Translations under genes and position numbers: made by a program | In this document: positions 1-7,354 of the stretch, piece after piece | Layout: every line of letters begins with the position of its first letter | How positions within the stretch are numbered: position 1 is the stretch's first letter | Source: CAZNGF01 sp964572855 | GTDB lineage: Bacteria; Bipolaricaulota; Bipolaricaulia; RBG-16-55-9; JAJCYT01 | Direction of reading: 5' to 3' | DNA length: 24,774 bases | Assembly (NCBI GenBank): GCA_964572855.1 | Contig: CAZNGF010000045.1 | Span: forward strand, 1-24,774 | The notes under the pieces: model-generated | Database searches by the model: none | What the model saw: only the letters and a program-made list of their open reading frames with translations | Told to the model about the DNA's origin: nothing

Positions 1-859
1 CCTTGTCCTCCATGAACTTCAGCACGGCGGCGTCGATCTTGCTTGAATCGTCCCCCTGGCGCATCTCCAGGTTCTCGGTGCCGCAGAAGGCGTTGAAGGC
101 CGCTTGGGTGGCCTCGTCGAGCTGGCCGCCCGCCTCGCCCTCGTAGTAGCCGAGTTGCTTGAGCATCGATTGCACCGATTTGAGCGTGTCGCCTTCGAGG
201 TCGAGCCACTCCTGGGTCTCCCCGAAGTAGAGCTGCTGCAGCTCGTAGAGGCGGGCCAGCTCCTCGATCGGGCGCGCGTGGTCGTCGACGCGCAGGTTGA
301 CCAGCTGGTCGGTGTAGCCGCCGTAGCCGCCGGCCTCCTTCACGACCAGGAGCGCGGCCGACTGCTGGCCGCGCTGGTCGCCGCCGGCGGCCTGGCCCGC
401 GCGCAGACAAGCGATGAGCCGCTCGGCCAGCGGCTGGCCGCGACTGCCCTCGAAGGTCTGCGCCATGTCGGCCACCACGGCCTCGCCGGCCAGGATGTTG
501 CCCTGGCAGGCGTAGCCCGCGCCGGTGACGTGGCCGGCCCACTCGAAGCACGCCTTGCCCGTGAACGAGGCGCTCTTGCCGTTTGCATCGACCACGCCGA
601 CCTGCCGGTGGTCGCGCCCGTCGTCGAGCACGGTGAGCTTCTCGACCACCTCGCGGGCCGAAAAGCCCAACGCCAGCATCTCCAGGCCGCGCGGGCCGTA
701 GCCCGTGTTGGCGTGCGCTTGGGTTGCGATCGCCCCGGCGCCGGCGCGCGCCCAGGGGACCACGGGGCCGACGGCCAGGAACTTCGACTCCACCGCCACG
801 CCCCAGCAATGGGTCGCCGGGTCGTGGGCCACGATCGAAAACGTCGCGGGATGAATCAT
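1..859 (-). CDS. DUF1028 family protein with C-terminal peptidoglycan-binding-like region (3' end outside window)
   Basis: The protein opens MIHPATFSIVAHDP and continues with the DUF1028 pattern: GVAVESKFLAVG near residue 20, an ATQAHANTGYGP stretch near 45 and GGDQRGQQSAALLVV near 158-172. DUF1028 proteins have an Ntn-hydrolase-like fold but no firmly established substrate. From about residue 215 the sequence resembles the putative peptidoglycan-binding domain often attached to this family (LKQLGYYEGEAGG, then DEATQAAFNAFCG). At least 286 codons are present and no stop is reached before the window edge. The ATG lies inside the stop of the upstream lipoprotein gene (ATGA overlap), so the two are translationally coupled. 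There is no signal peptide, so it is probably cytoplasmic unless exported another way. The family call is firm; the function is unknown. Confidence 0.9.
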   Translation of the reverse strand, partial: MIHPATFSIVAHDPATHCWGVAVESKFLAVGPVVPWARAGAGAIATQAHANTGYGPRGLEMLALGFSAREVVEKLTVLDDGRDHRQVGVVDANGKSASFTGKACFEWAGHVTGAGYACQGNILAGEAVVADMAQTFEGSRGQPLAERLIACLRAGQAAGGDQRGQQSAALLVVKEAGGYGGYTDQLVNLRVDDHARPIEELARLYELQQLYFGETQEWLDLEGDTLKSVQSMLKQLGYYEGEAGGQLDEATQAAFNAFCGTENLEMRQGDDSSKIDAAVLKFMEDK

Positions 860-2325
860 TCGCTTTGCTGTGCCTCCTCCATCAGGGTTTGGAAGCGGTC
901 GCGCGCTTGTTCGGGCAGCGTACCCGTGAACTGCTCGCTCAGCGGCCGGTATTCTTCGACGACGATCAGGCCCACCATGCCAAGCGACTCGTGCGGCAGG
1001 CAGAAGTAGGCGTACGTCCCGGCGGGCGCGCCCTCGGGCACGGTGTAGGACCACGACTCGCCCGCGTTCAGGATGCCCGAATCCCAGGACTGCGCGCCCT
1101 GCGGGATGCCGAGCGCCTTGCCGTAGAGGTCCGGGTGGTAGGTGGTCGTGGTGTGCCCGACCTCGCCGGCGTTGACCCACCGAATCGTGTCCCCCGGGGA
1201 CACGCGCAGCAGGGCGGGGCTGAACGTGTTGTCGGCGCGCATCTCGACCGTGTAGGCCGCGCCGCCCGTCCCCAGGCCGAGCTGCTCGGCGAAGGAAGCG
1301 CGCGCGGCCTCGGGCAGGCCGTTGAGGAAGTCCTGGCTCAGGTCGGGCTCGACGTCGTCGCCCACCACGACCACGCCCACCATGCCCAAGGATTCGTGCG
1401 GGAGGCAGAAGTAGGCGTAGGTCCCTGCCGTCTCGAAGGTGTGCTCGAAGACGGCCCCGGCCTCGGTGAGCAGGCCCGAGTCCCAGGTGGCGGCGTCATT
1501 GGGGACCCCGCGCGCTTTCTGGTTGTCGGCCGAGTACGAGGCCGTGGCGTGCACGCCGCTCTCGTTGACCCAGCGCACGGTGTCCCCCGGCTGGACGCGC
1601 AGGAAGGCGGGCTCGAAGACGTTTTCGTCCCCCTCGGTGATCATGCGCACGGTGTGGACCGTGCGGCCGTCCTCGGTGGCCGTCGAGCCGCTCGCGCCGG
1701 CGCCCGAGCCCTCCGCCACCTCGACCGTGATCGTGTCCTGGGCCGTGACGCCCGCCGCGTCGGTCACGGTGAGCGTGACGGTGTACTCGCCGGGCTGGTC
1801 GAACACGTGTGTCGGCTGCGGCTCCGCGCTGGTCGTCCCGTCGCCGAAGTCCCACTGCACGCCGCTGAGCTCGCCGTCGTCGTCGTTGGAGCGGGTGGCG
1901 TCGAAGGCCAGCTCCAGCGGGGCCTCGCCGGAGGCGAACTTGACCGCGGCGCCGTCGCTGTCGGGCGTCTGGATCGAGGCCACGGCCCGCGGCGGGTCGT
2001 TGACCCGGATCGTGATCTCGGCCGTGTCGCTCTGGTCGGCGTCGTCGGTCACGGTGAGCGCGACCGTGTACTCGCCGCCCCGGCTGTAAGTGTGCACGGG
2101 CGCGGCGCCGGTGGCGCTGCCCCCGTCGCCGAAGGACCAGCTGTAGGACAGGTCGGCGTCTTCGGGGTCCTCGCCCCGGCCCGAGAAGTTGACCGTGAGC
2201 GTCTGCACGGTCTCCCCGGCGGCGGGGGCGGCGATCTCGGCCGTGGGCGCTTGGTTGCCGCCGCCGCACCCGGCCAGGATCAGGGCGAGTGCGACGAGCG
2301 AGAGCGTCAGTGACAGGCGTGTCAT
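856..2325 (-). CDS. PKD-domain lipoprotein with two tandem plastocyanin-like copper domains
   Basis: 489 residues. A lipoprotein signal (hydrophobic residues 4-17, then LAGC with Cys20 as the lipidated residue) places it on the outer face of a membrane. Two PKD domains follow (about 27-108 and 113-203; SWSFGDG and WDFGDGT motifs), then two cupredoxin domains (about 222-322 and 357-456). Both carry a full type 1 copper set: His259, Cys307, His310, Met315 in the first and His391, Cys442, His445, Met450 in the second. The C-terminal ligand loop TYAYFCLPHESLGMVG is identical in the two domains, suggesting internal duplication. A helical linker (about 328-352) joins them and a similar helical tail follows. 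A role as surface electron carrier or copper store is inference. The start is preceded by GAGGAGGG. It overlaps the DUF1028 gene by four bases. Confidence 0.93.
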   Translation of the reverse strand: MTRLSLTLSLVALALILAGCGGGNQAPTAEIAAPAAGETVQTLTVNFSGRGEDPEDADLSYSWSFGDGGSATGAAPVHTYSRGGEYTVALTVTDDADQSDTAEITIRVNDPPRAVASIQTPDSDGAAVKFASGEAPLELAFDATRSNDDDGELSGVQWDFGDGTTSAEPQPTHVFDQPGEYTVTLTVTDAAGVTAQDTITVEVAEGSGAGASGSTATEDGRTVHTVRMITEGDENVFEPAFLRVQPGDTVRWVNESGVHATASYSADNQKARGVPNDAATWDSGLLTEAGAVFEHTFETAGTYAYFCLPHESLGMVGVVVVGDDVEPDLSQDFLNGLPEAARASFAEQLGLGTGGAAYTVEMRADNTFSPALLRVSPGDTIRWVNAGEVGHTTTTYHPDLYGKALGIPQGAQSWDSGILNAGESWSYTVPEGAPAGTYAYFCLPHESLGMVGLIVVEEYRPLSEQFTGTLPEQARDRFQTLMEEAQQSE

Positions 2326-2356
2326 GCGGTCCCTCCTCTACGGGGCTGCGAAAGAA

Positions 2357-2383
2357 GCACGGCTTGCCTCAGGCTTGCCGTGC
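2357..2383. repeat. Hairpin in the leader of the cupredoxin lipoprotein gene
   Basis: The arms GCACGGC and GCCGTGC enclose a second short stem (GCC-TCA-GGC), separated by symmetrical TT bulges. It sits 32 bases upstream of the lipoprotein start and would be transcribed in its 5' leader. It could be an operator or an RNA hairpin; no T-run follows. Confidence 0.5.
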
Positions 2384-2486
2384 GTAGGAGCGATTCCTCT
2401 TGTGTGGTTTATCACCATTTGTCCCAGCTTTTCCACGGTTCGTATTGTAGGTTACGTTCGCCGGCCGCGCAAGACGGCTTGCCCGT

Positions 2487-2515
2487 TTGCGCCCTTTGGC
2501 GCGCCCGGTTAGACT
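2487..2515 (+). promoter_or_regulatory. Putative sigma-70-type promoter of the ABC exporter operon
   Basis: TTGCGC (2487-2492), a 17-base spacer and TAGACT (2510-2515). The predicted start site is about 11 bases before the ATG at 2533, leaving room for the GAGGTGGGA ribosome-binding site. Confidence 0.5.
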
Positions 2516-2532
2516 GCCCGCGAGGTGGGAGC

Positions 2533-3282
2533 ATGCCCGTGTTGAGCGTGAATGGGTTGTCCAAGACCTACCAGAAGGGGCTGCGCCGCGAGCAAACGGT
2601 CGCGCTGCGCGAGGTCTCGCTCTCGGTCGAGGCGGGCCAGCTCTTCGGCCTGCTGGGGCCCAACGGCGCGGGCAAGACGACGCTGATCAAGTGCGTGCTA
2701 GATCTCGTGCGTCCCGACGCGGGCGAGCTTTCGCTCTTGGGTCGCTCGGTTCGCGTGCCGTCGACGCGCGCGCGGCTCGGCTACCTGCCCGAGGACCACC
2801 ACCTGCCCGGTTACCTGGACGCGCCCCAGACGCTGGACTTCGTGGGGCAGTTGTTCGGCCTGCCGGCCGGCGAGCGCCGGCGCCGGGCCGACCGGCTGTT
2901 GGAACTGGTCGACCTGGGCAAGCGCCGCCGGGACAAGGTGCGCACCTACTCCAAGGGCATGCGCCAGCGCCTGGGACTGGCCCAGGCGCTCATGAACGAG
3001 CCGCAGGTGCTCATCCTGGACGAACCCAACGAGGGGCTCGATCCCCTCGGGCGTGCCGACGTCAAGGAGTTGCTCAAGCGGCTCAAGGGCGAGGGCGTAA
3101 CCGTGTTCATCAGCTCGCACGTGCTGACCGAGATCGAGCACCTGTGCGACCGCGTGGCCATCCTGAACGAGGGCCGACTGCTCCGGGAGGGCACGGTGGC
3201 CGAGCTCACCGAGGACGGCGACCTGGAGCACGCCTTCATCGAGCTCGTGCGCAGCACGAAGGCGCTCAAGGGGGATGCGTGA
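2533..3282 (+). CDS. ABC transporter ATP-binding protein (ABC-2 exporter type)
   Basis: 249 residues from ATG 2533, chosen because GAGGTGGGA precedes it and the protein then begins with the usual MPVLSVNGLSKTYQKG. Walker A is GPNGAGKTT (near residue 42), the signature is YSKGMRQRLG (near 138), Walker B with D-loop is VLILDEPNEGLDP (near 159) and the switch histidine is in ISSHVLTEIEHLCDR. It is a cytoplasmic ATPase that would pair with the next gene product, whose GTG start overlaps its stop. The length and the single ATPase domain are typical of CcmA/NatA-like drug or ion exporters. The divergent copper lipoprotein raises the possibility of a NosFY-like role, but nothing in the sequence proves the substrate. 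Confidence 0.95.
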   Translation: MPVLSVNGLSKTYQKGLRREQTVALREVSLSVEAGQLFGLLGPNGAGKTTLIKCVLDLVRPDAGELSLLGRSVRVPSTRARLGYLPEDHHLPGYLDAPQTLDFVGQLFGLPAGERRRRADRLLELVDLGKRRRDKVRTYSKGMRQRLGLAQALMNEPQVLILDEPNEGLDPLGRADVKELLKRLKGEGVTVFISSHVLTEIEHLCDRVAILNEGRLLREGTVAELTEDGDLEHAFIELVRSTKALKGDA

Positions 3283-4136
3283 GGTATTGGGCGGTCATGG
3301 CCGATACCTGGCGGGAGTCCTGGGCGCGCAAGGCCTCGATCGTGATCGGGGTGGTCGTGCTGGGGGTGCTGGCGCTGTACGCCTTCGGCCTCCAGCTCGC
3401 CCCCGCGCCCGATGGGGACGGCCGGATCGTGACGTTGTTCGGCGCCGAGATCGGGACCGAGGCCGACCTGACGCGCGAGGGCCTCGCCTCGTTTAGCGCG
3501 TTCTTCGCGCTCAGCCTGCTCAACCCCTGGGGCCTGCTGCTGGCGCTGTTCGTCACGGTCGGGCTCTTCACGGCCACCTTCCAGCCCCAGAACCTCTACT
3601 GGGTGCTGGCCAAGCCGATCTCGCGCGTGGGGCTGTACCTGGCCAAGTACGCCGGCGCGCTCCTGCTGGTCGGCGTCACCTCGATGGGCTTCGTGCTCGG
3701 GATGGACGCGCTCATCTGGTGGAAGACCGGGATCTGGCAGGGGGGCTTCGTGTTGAGCGGGCTGCTGTTCGCCTTCGAGTACGCCGCCCTGGCCGCGGTG
3801 GCGCTCGTGGTGGCGGTCTGGTCCCGCAGCACGGGGATCAGCCTCATGGGCGCGATCCTGCTCTACGTGCTGGTCTCGACGCTGCAGTTCGTCAAGACCC
3901 AGCTCTTCCCCCTCCTGCCCGAGCTCTGGCGTAACCTCGTCAACGCGCTCTACGTCGTCCTGCCCAAGACGCCCGACCTGGAGAGCCTGGGCCTGCAGCA
4001 GATCAATGCGAACCTGGGGCCGCAATTCCAGGCCCAGCTTGCCTTCTCGCCGACGGTCGTGCTGGCGAGCACGGCGCTGTTCACGCTGGCCGCGCTCGCC
4101 CTGGGCGCCTGGGAATTCCACCGGCGCGATTACTAG
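3279..4136 (+). CDS. ABC-2 type transporter permease
   Basis: 285 residues from GTG 3279, which overlaps the ATPase stop (GTGA) and has AAGGGGG just upstream; an in-frame ATG at 3297 is an alternative. About six hydrophobic segments are visible, including IVIGVVVLGVLALYAFGL near the N terminus, LLNPWGLLLALFVTVGLF, YAGALLLVGVTSMGFVLG, FAFEYAALAAVALVVAV, SLMGAILLYVLVSTL and ALFTLAALALGAW near the C terminus. The first extracytoplasmic loop is long, as in ABC-2 permeases. It forms the membrane half of the exporter with the preceding ATPase. The substrate is unknown. Confidence 0.9.
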   Translation: MRYWAVMADTWRESWARKASIVIGVVVLGVLALYAFGLQLAPAPDGDGRIVTLFGAEIGTEADLTREGLASFSAFFALSLLNPWGLLLALFVTVGLFTATFQPQNLYWVLAKPISRVGLYLAKYAGALLLVGVTSMGFVLGMDALIWWKTGIWQGGFVLSGLLFAFEYAALAAVALVVAVWSRSTGISLMGAILLYVLVSTLQFVKTQLFPLLPELWRNLVNALYVVLPKTPDLESLGLQQINANLGPQFQAQLAFSPTVVLASTALFTLAALALGAWEFHRRDY

Positions 4137-4142
4137 AAGCGT

Positions 4143-4199
4143 CCGTGGCTTATGCCCGACGGGCGCGATGAAGCGCGCCCCTACACCCAAAAACCACGG
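4143..4199. repeat. Nested inverted repeat of the GGGCGCG...CGCGCCCCTAC type
   Basis: Inner stem GGGCGCG (4161-4167), six-base loop, CGCGCCC (4174-4180), followed by CTAC. An outer stem CCGTGG (4143-4148) pairs with CCACGG (4194-4199). It lies between the ABC permease and moaB, could act as a weak terminator, and resembles a short dispersed repeat I recall from several bacterial genomes, notably Chloroflexota. Confidence 0.6.
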
Positions 4200-4258
4200 T
4201 GGCTTGTACCAAGAGACCGGGAGCCGGATTCCCCCGCTGCGGTTTCCCGTCTGATCCG

Positions 4259-4287
4259 TTGTCTCCCCCGCCCCCGCTCGCTACCCT
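4259..4287 (+). promoter_or_regulatory. Putative leaderless promoter of moaB
   Basis: TTGTCT (4259-4264), a 17-base spacer and TACCCT (4282-4287), with six bases to the ATG at 4294. Transcription would start at or next to the A of the ATG, and no Shine-Dalgarno sequence is present. Confidence 0.6.
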
Positions 4288-4293
4288 GAGCGC

Positions 4294-4812
4294 ATGGACG
4301 AAACCACGGTTCACATCCGCAAGCAATCAGAACACGAGCGCGAGTCCGTGCGCTGCTGGGTCGTGACGGTGAGCGACACGCGCACGCCCGAGACCGATAC
4401 GACGGGACAATACCTGAAACGCCGCCTCGAGGAGGAAGGGCACGCGCTGGACCGCTACGTCATCGTGCGGGACGACGCCGGCGAGATCGCGGCGCAACTG
4501 GAAGCGGCCAAGGCCGATGCGGGCGTCCAAGCCGTCCTGCTGCACGGCGGCACGGGCATCTCCAGGCGCGACGTCACGGTGCGCGCCGTTCGGTGCCACC
4601 TGGACGAGGAAATCGAGGGCTTCGGCGAGCTGTTCCGCTCCCTGAGCTACGAGGAGATCGGCCCCTTCGCCCTGATGAGCCGCGCGCTGGCCGGGATCAT
4701 GGGGGACGTGCTCGTCTATTGCCTGCCGGGGTCGGTAAACGCGGTTCACACCGCGACCGAGAGGCTCCTGCTCCCCACGCTCAAGCACGCCGCGTTTGAG
4801 ATGACCAAGTGA
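4294..4812 (+). CDS. moaB: MoaB/MogA-family molybdenum cofactor biosynthesis protein
   Basis: 172 residues. The family pattern is clear: VVTVSDTRTPETDTTG (23-38), VLLHGGTGISRRDVT (81-95, the molybdopterin-binding GGTG loop with conserved RD), SRALAGI (129-135) and CLPGSVNAVHTA (143-154). MoaB/MogA proteins adenylylate molybdopterin before molybdate insertion, although the role of MoaB itself is less certain than that of MogA. The length is normal for the family. It appears to be a single-gene unit with its own leaderless-type promoter. No other moa/moe gene is in the window. Confidence 0.92.
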   Translation: MDETTVHIRKQSEHERESVRCWVVTVSDTRTPETDTTGQYLKRRLEEEGHALDRYVIVRDDAGEIAAQLEAAKADAGVQAVLLHGGTGISRRDVTVRAVRCHLDEEIEGFGELFRSLSYEEIGPFALMSRALAGIMGDVLVYCLPGSVNAVHTATERLLLPTLKHAAFEMTK

Positions 4813-4969
4813 TTTCGGTATAAAGCGGGGCGGCGCGCGGCCGGGAACCGCGCGTCGGCGGAGGCTCCCGCCCGCACGGGCGCCTCTTTCGCTTCGACTC
4901 CGGCCCGGATTGGGGCTTGCACACGGCCTTTGTGATTTCCGTTCCTGTCAAGGACGACCGTTTGCAAGC

Positions 4970-4975
4970 TATACT
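4970..4975 (+). promoter_or_regulatory. Putative -10 element of the oligopeptide permease operon
   Basis: TATACT lies 72 bases before the ATG of the permease gene. The best upstream match is TGTCAA at 4946-4951 (18-base spacer), which is weak. The predicted leader of about 65 nt contains AAGGAG shortly before the start. Confidence 0.4.
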
Positions 4976-5047
4976 GGACCGGATTAAGATCGGGTGGCCA
5001 CCACCGCACCCGTCCGCAGCAAAAGGGGATTTTAAGGAGATTCGAGG

Positions 5048-6046
5048 ATGCTCAGTTTCGTCTTGCGACGCGTTCTTTACATGATCCCATTGCTGGTCAT
5101 CGTCACCTTCGTCATCTTCCTGCTCATGTACCTGCAGCCGGGCGACGTGGTGGACAGCCTCTGCGGCCTCAGCTGCCCCGACGAGCTGCGCGAGCGGCTG
5201 CGCCAGCAATACGGCCTGGACCAGCCGCTGCCGATCCAGTACTGGAATTGGGTGCAGGGCGTCATCTTCGGCCCCTTCGACTTCGGGTGGTCGCCCACCA
5301 ACTCCATGCCGGCCTGGCAGGCGCTCACCGGCGAGAACCGCTGGCTCTACACCATCCTGGTCATCGGGGTCAGCATGCTGATCAGCTGGATCGTGGCCGT
5401 GCCCATCGGGATCTACTCGGCCACGCACAAGTACACGCTGGGGGATCACGCCTTCACCTTCGCGGGCTTTCTGGGGCTGTCGGTGCCCAACTTCATTCTG
5501 GGCCTGCTGTTCTTATGGCTGGTCGTGGGGGTGCTCAAGCTGGGCAGCGTGGACCCGTTCTTCAAGGTGGGGGGGTTTGTCAACCCCGAGTACGTGGGCC
5601 GGCCGTTCGACCTGATGAAGGGACTCAACTTCCTGTGGCACTTCCTGCCGCCCGTGCTCATCATCGGGGCGGCCAACATGGCGGCCATCATCCGCTACAT
5701 GCGCGCCAACCTGCTGGACGTGCTCGGGATGGCCTACGTCCAGACCGCCCGAGCCAAGGGGTTGACCGAGCGGGTCGTGGTCTACAAGCACGCCGTGCGC
5801 AACGCGATCAACCCGCTCATCAGCATGCTGGGGTTCTGGATCCCCTACATGATGGAGGGCGTGCTCGTGATCGCGATCATCTTCAACCTGCCGCAGATCG
5901 AGAAGACCTTTATCGACGCCATCGAAAACCGGGACTCGGCCGTGGTGACCAGCGGCCTGTTCGTGTTCAGCCTGCTGTTGTTCTTCGGCAACCTGCTGTC
6001 GGACATCCTGCTGGCGCTCTCCGACCCCAAGATCCGTTATGAGTAA
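5048..6046 (+). CDS. Dipeptide/oligopeptide ABC transporter permease, DppB/OppB family
   Basis: 332 residues, with AAGGAGATTCGAGG immediately before the ATG. The N-terminal MLSFVLRRVLYMIPLL followed by a membrane helix is the classic start of this family. Five to six transmembrane segments follow, and the cytoplasmic EAA-type loop that contacts the ATPase is at about 231-258 (QTARAKGLTERVV, HAVRNAINPLI). A long extracytoplasmic loop after helix 1 contains two close cysteines (CGLSCPDEL). The next gene starts inside the end of this one (8-base overlap), so the permease pair is coupled. Substrates of the family are peptides, and sometimes nickel or sugars; the sequence does not tell which. Confidence 0.95.
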   Translation: MLSFVLRRVLYMIPLLVIVTFVIFLLMYLQPGDVVDSLCGLSCPDELRERLRQQYGLDQPLPIQYWNWVQGVIFGPFDFGWSPTNSMPAWQALTGENRWLYTILVIGVSMLISWIVAVPIGIYSATHKYTLGDHAFTFAGFLGLSVPNFILGLLFLWLVVGVLKLGSVDPFFKVGGFVNPEYVGRPFDLMKGLNFLWHFLPPVLIIGAANMAAIIRYMRANLLDVLGMAYVQTARAKGLTERVVVYKHAVRNAINPLISMLGFWIPYMMEGVLVIAIIFNLPQIEKTFIDAIENRDSAVVTSGLFVFSLLLFFGNLLSDILLALSDPKIRYE

Positions 6047-7232
6047 TTCAGAGCACGGGCACATCGACGCCACCGAGGAAAGCGGCCGACGGTCCGAGAC
6101 CCAAACCCGCATGATCCTGCGGCGCTTCATGCGCCACAAGATCGGCGTGGTCGGGGCCGTCATCATCCTGTTTCTGGTCGTCGTGTTCCTGTTCGGCGAC
6201 TTCATCAGCCCCTACAACAAGACGACCACGCACTTCAACTACCCCTACGTCCCGCCCATGATCACCCGCATCCACTTCGACGGGCTGCAGCCTTTCGTCT
6301 ACGGCCTGGAGAAGACCGCGGCCACCATCGACTATGGCGGCGTCACGCAACGTCTGCCCGGCGTGTGGGACTACACCGAGGACACCGACAAGAAGCTCCC
6401 GATCCGCTTCTTCGTCAAGGGCGACCCGTATAAGCTGCTGGGCCTGTTTTCGACCGACATCCATTTGTTTGGCACCGGGGAACCACCCGCCTCCTCGGGG
6501 CAGCTCTTCCTGCTGGGCACGGACTCCCAGGGGCGCGACCTGTTCTCGCAGATCCTCTACGGCGGGCGCGTGACGCTGGGCATCGGGCCGCTGGTGATCG
6601 TGATCAGCTTCCTGCTGGGCACGCTGGTGGGCGGCATCTCGGGCTACATGGGCGGTTGGGTCGACACGCTCATCCAGCGCGTGCTCGAGGTGTTCATGTC
6701 GCTGCCGCGGCTGGCGCTGCTGCTGGCCATCTCCGGTATCCTGACCTTCATGGGCAACGTCCCGCCCATGGTGCGTTTCTGGAGCATCGCGGGCCTCTTG
6801 AGCCTGGTGAGCTGGGCTCCGATCGCGCGCGTGATTCGCGGCCAGTTCCTGGCGCTGCGCGAGTCCGAGTACACCCTGGCGGCCAGCGCGCTGGGCGCCA
6901 ACAGCCTGCGCGTGATCTTCCGCCACATCATGCCTAACATCATGAGCTATCTGGTCGTGGCCGCTACGCTCACCGTGCCGGACATCATCATCCTGGAGAG
7001 CGTGCTGAGCTTCCTGGGCTACGGCATCCAGTACCCCATGATCAGTTGGGGCATGCTGCTCAACTTCTTCGTGCGCAGCGGCTTCCACTTCCAGATCACC
7101 TACCACGCCTGGCTGCTGTTCCCGGCCGGCTTCATCGTGATCTGCGTGCTGGCCTTCAACTTCCTGGGCGACGCGCTGCGCGACGCCGTGGACCCGTTCG
7201 CGGTCCAGGCCTCCAAGGAGTACGAGGCGTAG
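6039..7232 (+). CDS. Dipeptide/oligopeptide ABC transporter permease, DppC/OppC family
   Basis: 397 residues, longer than the usual roughly 300. The N terminus has the OppC_N pattern (MILRRFMRHKIGVVGAVIIL and a first helix), then an extended extracytoplasmic segment of about 90 residues (about 62-155) before the conserved LLGTDSQGRDLFSQILYGGR. The EAA loop is at about 276-305 (AASALGANSLRVIFRHIMPN), followed by VPDIIILESVLSFLGYG and SWGMLL, all typical. It partners with the preceding permease. No ATPase (DppD/F) or solute-binding protein gene follows; the next gene is convergent, so those components must lie elsewhere. Confidence 0.95.
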   Translation: MSNSEHGHIDATEESGRRSETQTRMILRRFMRHKIGVVGAVIILFLVVVFLFGDFISPYNKTTTHFNYPYVPPMITRIHFDGLQPFVYGLEKTAATIDYGGVTQRLPGVWDYTEDTDKKLPIRFFVKGDPYKLLGLFSTDIHLFGTGEPPASSGQLFLLGTDSQGRDLFSQILYGGRVTLGIGPLVIVISFLLGTLVGGISGYMGGWVDTLIQRVLEVFMSLPRLALLLAISGILTFMGNVPPMVRFWSIAGLLSLVSWAPIARVIRGQFLALRESEYTLAASALGANSLRVIFRHIMPNIMSYLVVAATLTVPDIIILESVLSFLGYGIQYPMISWGMLLNFFVRSGFHFQITYHAWLLFPAGFIVICVLAFNFLGDALRDAVDPFAVQASKEYEA

Positions 7233-7301
7233 GACGGCGTTCGGAACGGTTCCAACGTTAAGGTCGAGATGAAGGGGGAACGGAAGCAACCAAACGGCCC
7301 T

Positions 7302-7340
7302 CACACTCACACCCCAGCCCTCTCCCATCGGGGGAGAGGG
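7302..7340. terminator. Hairpin between convergent genes, dispersed-repeat type
   Basis: CCCTCTCCC (7318-7326), a five-base loop and GGGAGAGGG (7332-7340) form a 9-bp GC-rich stem between the convergent OppC and TPR/DUF3105 genes. The surrounding CACCCCAGCCCTCTCCC is a familiar interspersed-repeat string in many bacterial genomes. It may terminate both transcripts, but there is no T-run. Confidence 0.55.
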
Positions 7341-7354
7341 AGGAAACGATCGTC

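Noticed and set aside
724..2313. Plus-strand open frame opposite the copper lipoprotein
   Set aside because: The minus strand has a lipobox, PKD domains and intact copper sites, while the plus frame has none.
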